A DNA stretch of 64,000 nt from JACCWP01 sp963785115 (GTDB lineage: Bacteria; Actinomycetota; Actinomycetes; Propionibacteriales; Nocardioidaceae), in the NCBI GenBank assembly GCA_963785115.1, contig CAWATY010000004.1:31032-95031 (forward strand), written 5' to 3'. Of the stretch, positions 34,146-42,048 are shown piece after piece. The translations under genes were made by a program, and so were the position numbers. The stretch's first letter is position 1. The number at the start of each line of letters is the position of its first letter. The notes beneath the pieces are model-generated. The model had not been told where the DNA came from. It worked only from the letters and a program-made list of their open reading frames with translations, and ran no database searches.

Positions 34146-34916
34146 TCAGTAGGCCTTGACCATGCCGCCGTCGCAGCGCAGCTGCTCGCCGGTCACGTAC
34201 GACGCGGCCTCGCTGGCGAGGAACGTCACGGCGGCGGCGAACTCGTCGGGCCGGCCGTAGCGGCCCACCGGGATGGCTGACTCGGCCTCGCGGCGGACCT
34301 CCTCCACGGCCTTGCCGGTGCGCTCAGCGGTCGAACCGTCGAGGCTGGCGACCCGGTCGGTGTCGATCCGGCCCGGCAGCACCATGTTGACGGTGACGCC
34401 GTCGGCGGCGACGTCGGTCGCGAGCGACTTCAGGTAGCCGGCAAGCGCGGCCCGGCCGATGTTCGACAGGGCCAGGTTGGGGATCGGCTGCTGCACGCCG
34501 GTCGAGCCGACCGCGATGATCCGGCCCCAGCCGCGCTCCCGCATGCCGGGCAGGAACGCCGACACCAGCCGCACGTGCGGGGTCAGCAACCGGCCGACGG
34601 CGTCCTCGACCGACGCGGGGTCCTGCTCGGTCGCGACGCCCGGTGGCGGCCCGCCGCCGTTGAGCACCAGCACGTCGACGCCGTCGCCGAGCCCGCCCGC
34701 GGCCTCGATGACCGCGTCCACGCCGGCGGGGTCGGTGAGGTCGGCCTCGACGCCGAGTCCGGCCAGCTCGTCCGCGCGTTGCCGGACGAGCTCGCCGCGG
34801 CGGCCGGCGATGAGCACCCGAGCGCCCTCCGCGGCAAGTGACTGGGCCACGGCCAGGCCGAGCCCGGCGGTGGCGCCTGGCACGACCGCGGTGCGGCCGG
34901 TGAGTCCGGTGTCCAT
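34146..34916 (-). CDS. SDR family oxidoreductase without the usual Tyr-Lys pair
   Basis: A 256-residue Rossmann-fold protein. The cofactor motif is VVPGATAGLGLAVAQSL (variant of TGxxxGxG), with NGGG for NAAG. The active-site Ser is in VGSTGVQQ, but where YxxxK is expected the sequence is LSNIGRAALAGYLK, so Ser and Arg take the place of the catalytic Tyr and Lys. A subgroup of SDRs with an SN...R motif exists and may use another mechanism. It lies between the FAH and DapA-like genes in the operon, with 1-base gaps or less. Confidence 0.82.
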   Translation of the reverse strand: MDTGLTGRTAVVPGATAGLGLAVAQSLAAEGARVLIAGRRGELVRQRADELAGLGVEADLTDPAGVDAVIEAAGGLGDGVDVLVLNGGGPPPGVATEQDPASVEDAVGRLLTPHVRLVSAFLPGMRERGWGRIIAVGSTGVQQPIPNLALSNIGRAALAGYLKSLATDVAADGVTVNMVLPGRIDTDRVASLDGSTAERTGKAVEEVRREAESAIPVGRYGRPDEFAAAVTFLASEAASYVTGEQLRCDGGMVKAY

Positions 34917-35816
34917 TCACGGCTCCTGTCTGTCGGGGGAGGGGGCAGCGGAGAGGTGCTGGTCGAGCAGCGGCACCAGCTCGTCCGGAACGCCGGACGC
35001 CGGGTCGCGCACGGCCGGGTCGTCGATGATGCCGCGTCGGGCCAACAGCCGCTTGCGGAGGGCAAGCGCGATGCCCGGTTGCTGCTCGAACGTGGCCAGC
35101 GGCAGCCACGGCGACCAGGCAGCGTGCGCGGCGGCGAAACCACCCCGCTGCCACGCGGCGAGCACCCCGGACAGCGCCTCGGGGTGGCTGAAGCCGGTCA
35201 TCGCGCCGGCGGCGCCCGCCGCCAGCTCATCCACGAGCGCCAGCCCGCCGAGCCCGCCGAAGACAGGCACCGCCACCTGCGGCGCGAGCCGCGCGATCGC
35301 CAGCGGCGTCGGCGGCGCCTCGGCCTTGACCGCCACCACGAACGGGCAGCTCCGGACCACCTCGGCGAGACCCTTCGGCGTGATCCGCACGCCGGTGAGG
35401 GCGGGGTAGTCCTGGACGACCACGGCCGCACCGCTCGCCTCGTGCACTGCGTGCAGGTGAGCCGTGACGACATCGGTGTCACCGCTGTGAACCTGCACCA
35501 TCACGGCCGCCAGCCCGTCGCCGGCGGCGGCCACCGCCGCCCGGGCCTGCTCGGCGGCCGGCGCGGTGGCGCGGGCCGGGAGGCCGACGACGATGGGCAG
35601 GTCGACGGCGGCGCGTACCGTGCGGACGACCTCGTCGCGCTCGTCGGAGGCCAGCGCGGCCGCCTCGCCGAAGACACCAAGGGCGACCGTGCCGACCGCC
35701 CCGGCACGGGCGAACGCGCGGGCCTCCCGGGTCAGCGATGCGGTGTCGAGGCCGCGGTCGGGACCGGCGAACGGGGTGGCGAGCACCGACCACAGGCCGG
35801 GGGCCAGGCGGGTCAC
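34917..35816 (-). CDS. Dihydrodipicolinate synthase/N-acetylneuraminate lyase family aldolase
   Basis: A 299-residue TIM-barrel class I aldolase. The Schiff-base Lys is in FVVAVKAEAPP and the catalytic Tyr in VVQDYPALTG. The glycine-rich carboxylate-binding GxxG(E) segment reads VALGVFGEAAALASDE, where most members have GTTGE, so substrate binding probably differs from DapA. Context (L-2-hydroxyglutarate oxidase, FAH and SDR) points to a catabolic retro-aldolase or dehydratase acting on a 2-keto acid rather than lysine synthesis. Confidence 0.82.
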   Translation of the reverse strand: MTRLAPGLWSVLATPFAGPDRGLDTASLTREARAFARAGAVGTVALGVFGEAAALASDERDEVVRTVRAAVDLPIVVGLPARATAPAAEQARAAVAAAGDGLAAVMVQVHSGDTDVVTAHLHAVHEASGAAVVVQDYPALTGVRITPKGLAEVVRSCPFVVAVKAEAPPTPLAIARLAPQVAVPVFGGLGGLALVDELAAGAAGAMTGFSHPEALSGVLAAWQRGGFAAAHAAWSPWLPLATFEQQPGIALALRKRLLARRGIIDDPAVRDPASGVPDELVPLLDQHLSAAPSPDRQEP

Positions 35817-37018
35817 GTGGCGCGCTCCAGCGCCGACTCGACCACGTGCTCGGCGATGGCGAGGGCGGAGGTGGCGGCGGGCGACGGAGCGTTCCGGACG
35901 GCCACGACGTGGCCCACCCGGCTGATCCGGAAGTCGTCGACCAGCGAGCCGTCGGCATCGAGGGCCTGTGCCCGGATGCCCGCCGGGCCCGGGGCCACGT
36001 CGGCGGTGCGCAGCTCGGGGACGTAGCGCCGGGCGGCGGCGACGAAGCGCGCGGTGCTCAGCGAGCCCAGGACCTCACGGGCGCCGGTGCGCCAGTGCTG
36101 GCGGGCGAAGCGGCGGAAACCGGGGGAGCCGAGCGTCTCGCGCAGGTCGGTCCAGCTCGCGCGCCGCCAGTCATAGCCCTCCCGGGCCAGTGCCAGCACC
36201 GCGTTGGGTCCCACCAGCACCTCGCCGTCGACCCGAGGGGTCAGGTGCACGCCGAGGAACGGGTAGCGGGGGTCGGGCACCGGGTAGACCAGGCCATGGA
36301 CCAGGTGCCGGCGGGACGGGACCAGCCGGTGGTACTCGCCGCGGAACGGCACGATCCGTGGGTCGGCCTGGTCGCCGGCCAGTTGTGCCACCCGGTCGGA
36401 CTGCAGGCCGGCGCAGACGACGACGAGGTCGTACGCGCCGACCGGCCCCGCCGGCGACGACACCCGCACCTCACCGGACCGCTCGACCAGCCCGCTGACC
36501 TCGACGCCGGCACGCACCGCACCGCCCGCCTGCTCGAGCTCGGCTGCGAGGCTGCGGGTGACGGCCGGGAAGTCGACGATCGCGGTCGTGGGGGAGTGCA
36601 GAGCGCCGACCCCGCGTACATGCGGCTCGATCGCGGTCAGCTCGTCGGGGTCGAGCCGGCGGATGCCGGGCACCCCGTTGCCGCGGGCGCGTTCCTCGAT
36701 GCCGTCCAGCCGGCGGTCCTCCTCGGCGTCGAGTGCCACCAGCACCTTGCCGCACTCGACATAGGGGATCGCGTGCTCGGCGCAGTAGTCGCGCAGCAGC
36801 CCCACTCCCCGCCGGCACAGCACGGCCTTCAGCGACCCCGGGGGGTAGTAGAGGCCGGCGTGCACCACGCCGCTGTTGCGTCCGGTCTGGTGCCGGGCGA
36901 GCGCGTCCTCCTTCTCCAGCACGTCGACCCGGGCGCCGTCGTGGACCTGCTGCAGCCGTCGGGCCACGGCGACGCCGACGATGCCGCCGCCGACGACGGC
37001 ACAACGCAACCGGCTCAC
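35813..37018 (-). CDS. lhgO: L-2-hydroxyglutarate oxidase (LhgO-like FAD oxidoreductase)
   Basis: A 401-residue DAO-family flavoenzyme. GTG 37018 overlaps the stop of the upstream AbrB-type gene. FAD binding is by CAVVGGGIVGVAVARRL; the LhgO pattern continues with RHQTGRNSGVVHAGLYYPPGSLKA and PFRGEYHRLVPSRRHLVHGLVYPVPDP. It would oxidise L-2-hydroxyglutarate or a related 2-hydroxy acid to the 2-keto acid, feeding electrons to quinone. Its gene overlaps the DapA-like gene start by 4 bases. Family assignment is strong; the substrate might differ in this operon. Confidence 0.85.
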   Translation of the reverse strand: MSRLRCAVVGGGIVGVAVARRLQQVHDGARVDVLEKEDALARHQTGRNSGVVHAGLYYPPGSLKAVLCRRGVGLLRDYCAEHAIPYVECGKVLVALDAEEDRRLDGIEERARGNGVPGIRRLDPDELTAIEPHVRGVGALHSPTTAIVDFPAVTRSLAAELEQAGGAVRAGVEVSGLVERSGEVRVSSPAGPVGAYDLVVVCAGLQSDRVAQLAGDQADPRIVPFRGEYHRLVPSRRHLVHGLVYPVPDPRYPFLGVHLTPRVDGEVLVGPNAVLALAREGYDWRRASWTDLRETLGSPGFRRFARQHWRTGAREVLGSLSTARFVAAARRYVPELRTADVAPGPAGIRAQALDADGSLVDDFRISRVGHVVAVRNAPSPAATSALAIAEHVVESALERAT

Positions 37019-37506
37019 CCACGGCCTCCGAGCAGCCGCAGCCCGAACGACATCAGCACGATCACCGACGTTATCCGCAGGACGTGGATGGCCAGCACCA
37101 CGGGTACGTCCGCCTTGGCCTCGACGGAGAGCACACCCATCTGGGCGATGCCGCCGGGGGCAGTCGACAGCAACGCGGTGTTCAGGTCGAGAGAGGTGAA
37201 CCGGTGCAGCACCCAGGCGAGCGCCAGCGCGAACACCAGGAAGGCGACCACCACGGCCACGATCGTGAGTGCGCTGCTGCGGAGGCCGACGACGGTCTCG
37301 CGGGTCACGCTGGTGCCCAGCAGCCAGCCCACCGCCACGTAGACCAGCCACTTGACCGGCCCGGTCAGCTCGAACGACGTCTGACCGGCCAGGTTGACCG
37401 CCGCCACCCCGGCCATCGCGCCCAGCAGCGGTGCGGCGGGCAGCTTGAGCAGCGTGGCGATGGCCGCGCCGGCCAGGGCTGCGCCCAGCGTCAGCAGGAA
37501 GGACAC
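37015..37506 (-). CDS. AbrB/AidB-type membrane protein (short form)
   Basis: A 163-residue polytopic membrane protein starting at GTG 37506, 5 bases after the tctA stop. The hydrophobic pattern with PAAPLLGAMAGVAAVNL, LLGTSVTRETV and LLSTAPGGIAQMGVLSVEAKADVPVVLAIHVLR matches the AbrB duplication family often found beside tripartite tricarboxylate transporters. Usual family members are about twice this length with two repeats, so this is a single-repeat form. It may modulate or add to organic-acid transport. Confidence 0.75.
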   Translation of the reverse strand: MSFLLTLGAALAGAAIATLLKLPAAPLLGAMAGVAAVNLAGQTSFELTGPVKWLVYVAVGWLLGTSVTRETVVGLRSSALTIVAVVVAFLVFALALAWVLHRFTSLDLNTALLSTAPGGIAQMGVLSVEAKADVPVVLAIHVLRITSVIVLMSFGLRLLGGRG

Positions 37507-37511
37507 CCGGC

Positions 37512-39086
37512 TCAGACCCGGGTCTCGTCGCGGTCGTTGTCCTCGACCCGGCCGGCGCGGCGCTCGCCCACCTGCTGCAGCCGCTCCCGCGCCCGACGCT
37601 TGATCGGTCCCATCACGACCGGGACGGCCACCAGGACGGCGATCGCGCACAGCAGGCCGACCGAGGTGCCGCGCTCGACGAAGATGTCGAAGGAACCGTC
37701 GGAGATGATCAGCGACTGCCGCAGGCTCTCCTCGGCGAGGGGACCGAGCACCAGCGCGATCACCAGGGCGGCGGGTGACAGGCCGAAGCGGCGCATGAAG
37801 AAGCCGAGCACACCGCAGGCCAGCATGATCTCGACCTCGATGATGCTGTCGTTGATCGTGTACGTGCCGAGCGTGCACAGCACGATCACGATCGGGGCCA
37901 GCACCCGGAACGGGACCCGCGCGACGCTCGCGAACGCCGGGATGCAGAAGATGTTGATCAGCAGCAGCATCACGTTGCCGAGGTACATGCTCGCGATCAG
38001 GCCCCAGGCGAAGTCGGGGTTCTGCTCCATCAGCAGCGGTCCCGGCTGCAGGCCCCACATCAGGAACCCGCCGAGCAGCACGGCGCCCGCCGCCGAGCTC
38101 GGGATGCCCAGCGTGAGCAGCGGCACCATCGCGCCCGCGGTAGCGGCGTTGTTGGCCGCCTCCGGTCCCGCCAGCCCCGCGACGGCGCCCTTGCCGAACT
38201 TCTCCGGCGACTTCGAGATCGACTTCTCCACGTTGTACGACATCAGCGAGGCCACGGTCGCGCCGGCACCGGGCGTGGCGCCGACGGCGAAACCGAGGAA
38301 AGACCCACGCAGGATCGGGTTGCGCGACTCGCGCCGCTCCTGCTTGTCCGGCCAGAACCCACTGCCCTTGCGGGCAACCGAGAAGTAGTCGAGCCGCTCG
38401 AGGTGGCCGCCCCGCCACAGCGTGTGCAGGATCTCGCCGATGCCGAAGACCCCGATCGCCACCGGGATGAAGTCCACGCCGCCGATCAGCTCCGGTGAGC
38501 CGAACGTGTAGCGCTGCTGTCCGCCACCGATGTCGATACCCACCGTCGCCAGGCCGAAGCCGATCAGTGCCGAGAGCGCACCGAGCATCCGGTGCTTGTC
38601 GACGACGACCAGCAGCGTGAGCAGGCCGAGCAGCACGACCAGGAAGATCTCCGGCGGACCGAAGGTCTTGGCGAAGCCCGCGGTCACGGGTGCGGCGATG
38701 CTGATCAGGACGGCGCCGATCGTGCCCGCCACGAACGAGGCGACCGCAGCGATCACCAGTGCGGCGCCGGCCCTGCCCTTCTTGGCCATCGGATAGCCGT
38801 CGAACGTGCTGGCCACGGTGGCCGACTCACCCGGGGTGTTGATGAGGACGGAGGTGATGGTGCCGCCGTACATCGCCCCGTAGTAGACCGCCGCGAGCAT
38901 CACGATGCCGGCCGTGGGATCGAGCCCGAGGGTGATCGGGAGCAGGATCGCGATGCCCGCCGACGGACCGAGGCCCGGCATGACGCCGATGATCATGCCG
39001 AGCAGCACGCCGGCACCGAGCAGCAGCAGCGTCTGCACGGACATCACGGCCGCGATCCCCTGACCGAAGTCGTTGAACACGTCCAC
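37512..39086 (-). CDS. tctA: Tripartite tricarboxylate transporter, large membrane subunit TctA (copy 1)
   Basis: A 524-residue permease with about 11-12 helices, starting at GTG 39086. Signatures are MIIGVMPGLGPSAGIAILLPITLGLDP, YGAMYGGTITSVLINTPGESATVAS and GPEAANNAATAGAMVPLLTLGIPSSAA. It forms the channel for a carboxylic acid brought by the extracytoplasmic TctC. It shares the same architecture with the TctA at 45333, but the two are clearly diverged in sequence. Confidence 0.92.
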   Translation of the reverse strand: MDVFNDFGQGIAAVMSVQTLLLLGAGVLLGMIIGVMPGLGPSAGIAILLPITLGLDPTAGIVMLAAVYYGAMYGGTITSVLINTPGESATVASTFDGYPMAKKGRAGAALVIAAVASFVAGTIGAVLISIAAPVTAGFAKTFGPPEIFLVVLLGLLTLLVVVDKHRMLGALSALIGFGLATVGIDIGGGQQRYTFGSPELIGGVDFIPVAIGVFGIGEILHTLWRGGHLERLDYFSVARKGSGFWPDKQERRESRNPILRGSFLGFAVGATPGAGATVASLMSYNVEKSISKSPEKFGKGAVAGLAGPEAANNAATAGAMVPLLTLGIPSSAAGAVLLGGFLMWGLQPGPLLMEQNPDFAWGLIASMYLGNVMLLLINIFCIPAFASVARVPFRVLAPIVIVLCTLGTYTINDSIIEVEIMLACGVLGFFMRRFGLSPAALVIALVLGPLAEESLRQSLIISDGSFDIFVERGTSVGLLCAIAVLVAVPVVMGPIKRRARERLQQVGERRAGRVEDNDRDETRV

Positions 39087-39099
39087 GAGCAGTCCTTTC

Positions 39100-39154
39100 C
39101 GCCTTCAAGCCGCCGTCAAGGCGCCGTCAAGCCGCCTTCAAGCCGCCGTCAGGC
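39100..39154. repeat. Five 11-bp tandem units between tctA and tctB
   Basis: The unit CGCCGTCAAGC (with G/T and C/G variants) occurs at 39100, 39111, 39122, 39133 and 39144. The last unit covers the tctB stop. It fills nearly all of the gap between the two genes and could be a replication-slippage product or affect mRNA processing. Confidence 0.7.
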
Positions 39155-39700
39155 CGGCATCAGGCCGAGCACGCCGACCGGTAGCCCGGCGTTGAGCAGG
39201 GTCTGGAACAGCAGGTACATGCCGATCGGCAGCAGCACGCTGACCAGCGCGTTGGTGACGTGGCGACGCGGGTTGAGCCACCACAGCACTCCCGCAAGGA
39301 ACCCCGCGGAGGCCACGACCGCGCCGAGCACGGTCAGCAGGAACACGTAGGCCGCCGCGCCCAGCACGGCGATCAGCAGCGCGACCGGGTGCTTGCCGAG
39401 GTCGCCCTCGCCCATCTCCTCGTCGTCTCCCGCGAGCATCCCCTGGTCCGCGACCTGCCCTCCGCGCACGCTGCCGACGAGCGCGACCGCGGTGAGCAAC
39501 AGGCCGAGCAGGCCGATGATGCGGGGGAAGAAGCCGGGACCGATCCGGCCGGCCACGGTGTCCCAGTCGAGCTCGAAGGCCATCTCGGTGTAGAAGCCGA
39601 AGATCACCAGCAGCACCGCGAAGAACGCGGTCCGCACCGTCGGCCGCCACGTCCCGGATGTCCCGGCCGTGCCCGCGCTCGGAGCCTGGACCGTCGTCAC
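39149..39700 (-). CDS. tctB: Tripartite tricarboxylate transporter, small membrane subunit TctB (copy 1)
   Basis: A 183-residue protein with four helices typical of TctB: FFAVLLVIFGFYTEMAF, FFPRIIGLLGLLLTAVALVGSV, VALLIAVLGAAAYVFLLTVLGAVVASAGFL and ALVSVLLPIGMYLLFQTLL. A charged cytoplasmic loop (GDDEEMGEGD) separates helices 2 and 3. GTG 39700 overlaps the tctC stop (GTGA). It pairs with TctA in the membrane. Confidence 0.88.
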   Translation of the reverse strand: MTTVQAPSAGTAGTSGTWRPTVRTAFFAVLLVIFGFYTEMAFELDWDTVAGRIGPGFFPRIIGLLGLLLTAVALVGSVRGGQVADQGMLAGDDEEMGEGDLGKHPVALLIAVLGAAAYVFLLTVLGAVVASAGFLAGVLWWLNPRRHVTNALVSVLLPIGMYLLFQTLLNAGLPVGVLGLMPA

Positions 39701-40683
39701 AGCGCGCCCTGCTCAGTGAGCGTCTTCTCGAAGTCGTCCTGGGTCTCGCCCAGGTAGTCCTGGAAGTCGTCGCCCCAGCGCACGTCCTCGACCAGGTAGT
39801 TGTCCTCGAGGTACTGCTGCCACTCGTCGGTCTCGACGACCTCCTTCATGGTCTCGATCCACCACTCCTGCGCCTCCTCCGGCGCATCAGGGGGCAGGAT
39901 CAGTCCGCGAGGCATCGAGGGGAGGTCGCCGAACCCGAGCGACTCCGCGGTGGGGATGTCCTCGTAGCCGGGCAGCTGCTCGGCACCGGTGAACAGCAGC
40001 GGCTGCATGTCGCCGGAGTCGACCTGGCCCATGATCGAGCCCGGGTTGGACACCATCGCGTCGATGGCTCCGGACAGCATCGAGGTCTGGACCTGGCCCT
40101 CCTCGTTGTACGGGACGTACTTGATCTCGTAGCCCTCCTGCTCGGCGAGCAGCGCGTGCAGGATGAAGTCGACGTTGACGACGCCGATGCCGCCGACCGC
40201 GACCGGGCTGTTCTCCTTGGCGTACGCGACCCAGTCGTCCCAGGTCTGGATGTCGCCGTCGCCCGGCACCAGGAACAGCGCGTCGTCGTTGGCGAACAGG
40301 CCGACCGGCGTGAAGTCCTCGTACGTCCAGCCGGTGTCGGCCTGCAGCGGCGTGGTGATGAACGAGCCCGAGGTGGTGGAGATGCTGTAGCCGGACCCGG
40401 CGTTGCTGTAGACCTTGCCCCACCCCTGGGCGCCGCTGCCGCCGTCGAGGTTCTCCACGACGATGTCCTCGGGGTAGAGCTCCTCGGACTCGAGGATGTC
40501 CACCATGGTCCTCGCCATGATGTCGTTGCCCCCGCCCGGACCGAACGCGATGGTCCACTCCAGCGTGTCCGACGGGTAGTCGGAGCCGGCGCTGCTCGAC
40601 GCACCCTCCGAGCACGCCGCCAGGGAGGCGGTCAGGACGGCCACGGCGGTGGTGGCGAGGGCCTTGCGGACTGCGCTGCGCAT
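39697..40683 (-). CDS. tctC: Tripartite tricarboxylate transporter substrate-binding lipoprotein TctC (copy 1)
   Basis: A 328-residue extracytoplasmic binding protein. I chose ATG 40683 (MRSAVRKALATTAVAVL) because it opens a signal peptide with lipobox LAAC; upstream in-frame ATG 40722 would only add a charged leader. The Bug/TctC fold is shown by IAFGPGGGNDIMARTM, VENLDGGSGAQGWGKVY and GGIGVVNVDF. It is anchored outside the membrane and delivers an organic acid to TctAB. Ligand unknown, probably a di- or tricarboxylate. Confidence 0.88.
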   Translation of the reverse strand: MRSAVRKALATTAVAVLTASLAACSEGASSSAGSDYPSDTLEWTIAFGPGGGNDIMARTMVDILESEELYPEDIVVENLDGGSGAQGWGKVYSNAGSGYSISTTSGSFITTPLQADTGWTYEDFTPVGLFANDDALFLVPGDGDIQTWDDWVAYAKENSPVAVGGIGVVNVDFILHALLAEQEGYEIKYVPYNEEGQVQTSMLSGAIDAMVSNPGSIMGQVDSGDMQPLLFTGAEQLPGYEDIPTAESLGFGDLPSMPRGLILPPDAPEEAQEWWIETMKEVVETDEWQQYLEDNYLVEDVRWGDDFQDYLGETQDDFEKTLTEQGAL

Positions 40684-40718
40684 GATCTCTCCTCGGTCGT
40701 GCTGCGGCGGCTGGGTGG

Positions 40719-41186
40719 TCAACCGGTGGCGTCGGCCACCGGGTCGAGGCGGTGCCAGGTGGCGGTCGCGGCCGCCACCGGGCGCTGGGACTCATCGGTG
40801 AGACGGGACTCGAGGTGCACGATCCGACGGCCGGCGCGGAGCAGCCGACCGGTGCAGCGGCCGTCGCCGGTCAGCGGACGGAAGAACCGCACCTGCATCT
40901 CGAGCGTGACCGCGGTGGACAGGAACCGGTGGCACAGGTGGCCCATCGAGACGTCCATCGCGGTGGCGAGCACCCCGCCGTGCACCGAGCCCTGTGGGTT
41001 GGTGAGGTGGGCGGCGAAGGGCAGCAGCACGGTGCACTCACGAGCCTCGTCGTCATAGCTGATCGACAGGTCGAGGAACCGCGCCAGGAAGAACCGGCCG
41101 AAGTCGGGCGTCGCCTCGGCGGCTGCGGAGCGCGCGCGTTCGACGACCGCTTCCCGGTCGGCGCTGGTCCACGGTGCGGTGGTCAT
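40719..41186 (-). CDS. PaaI-like hotdog-fold thioesterase
   Basis: A 155-residue acyl-CoA thioesterase. The hotdog active-site segment is HLTNPQGSVHGGVLATAMDVSMGHL, followed by VTLEMQVRFFRPLTGDGRC. It begins 3 bases after the enoyl-CoA hydratase stop and is followed by tctC after 35 bases. It could release CoA from a pathway intermediate or relieve CoA trapping when the imported acid is over-activated; the substrate is not known. Confidence 0.82.
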   Translation of the reverse strand: MTTAPWTSADREAVVERARSAAAEATPDFGRFFLARFLDLSISYDDEARECTVLLPFAAHLTNPQGSVHGGVLATAMDVSMGHLCHRFLSTAVTLEMQVRFFRPLTGDGRCTGRLLRAGRRIVHLESRLTDESQRPVAAATATWHRLDPVADATG

Positions 41187-41189
41187 CGC

Positions 41190-42044
41190 TCAGCGCTGCT
41201 CACTGGGCCGCTCGCTGGGCTGACCGCTGGGCTGACCGCTGGGCTGACCGCTGGGCTGACCGCTGGGCTGACCGAAGCGGGGCGAACGCTTCTCCAGGAA
41301 CGCGCGGACGCCTTCGGCGTAGTCGGCGGTGTCGAACGAGCTGTTCCGCAACCGGGTGGTCTCGTCGTCGTCCTGCACCTGGCCCGCCTGGATCCGCGCC
41401 ACGATCTCCTTGGCCCCCCGGACGCTGTACTGGGCCCTGGTGGTGAGCAGCCGGGCGAAGTCGTACGTCATCGTCTCGAGCTCGTCGGGTGCGACGACCT
41501 CGTCGGCCAGTCCCAGACGCAGCGCGGTGGGCGCGTCCATCTGCTGGCCGGACATCAGCACCCACTTGGCCCGGGAGGGACCGACCAGGTCGACCAGCCG
41601 CTTGGTGGAGTCGAGGCTGTAGACCAGCCCCAGCTTGCTCGGCGTGATCGCGAACCGGGCGTTGCTGTCGGCGAAGCGCAGGTCGGCGGCCAGGGCGATC
41701 CCGCAACCGCCGCCGATGCAGAACCCGTGCACCATCGCGATGGTCGGCTTGACCATCCGCTCGACGGCGAACTCGGCCTCGGAGACGAACTGGTTGTAGC
41801 TGCGGGCGCTGGTCGCGTCGCCGCGGACCCGCTCGAACTCGCTGATGTCCGCGCCGGCCGCGAAGGCCTTCTCGCCGGCACCGCGAAGCACGATGACGGC
41901 CACGCTGTCGTCAGCGTCGAGGCCGCGCATCAGCTCGGGCAGGGACTGGTACATCTCCAGCGAGATCGCGTTGCGGCTCTCGGGCCGGTTGAACACGACG
42001 GTGGCGACTGCCCCGTCGCGCTCGATCACCAGGTGGTCGGACAC
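41190..42044 (-). CDS. Enoyl-CoA hydratase/isomerase family protein with repetitive C-terminus
   Basis: A 284-residue crotonase-fold enzyme starting at GTG 42044, 4 bases after the CoA-transferase stop. Oxyanion-hole segments are KAFAAGADISEF and IGGGCGIALAADLRFAD. The usual second catalytic Glu position reads TPSKLGLVYSL, where hydratases normally have PE(I/L)xLG; Ser replaces Glu, so hydratase activity is doubtful and another crotonase reaction is possible. The C-terminus ends in five GQPS repeats. It lies in the organic-acid operon. Confidence 0.82.
   Translation of the reverse strand: MSDHLVIERDGAVATVVFNRPESRNAISLEMYQSLPELMRGLDADDSVAVIVLRGAGEKAFAAGADISEFERVRGDATSARSYNQFVSEAEFAVERMVKPTIAMVHGFCIGGGCGIALAADLRFADSNARFAITPSKLGLVYSLDSTKRLVDLVGPSRAKWVLMSGQQMDAPTALRLGLADEVVAPDELETMTYDFARLLTTRAQYSVRGAKEIVARIQAGQVQDDDETTRLRNSSFDTADYAEGVRAFLEKRSPRFGQPSGQPSGQPSGQPSGQPSERPSEQR
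41213..41272. repeat. Five perfect 12-bp tandem units (GQPS codons) in enoyl-CoA hydratase gene
   Basis: CGCTGGGCTGAC is repeated five times without change, encoding GQPS on the minus strand just before the stop. Absence of silent differences indicates recent slippage. Confidence 0.9.
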
Positions 42045-42048
42045 GGCG

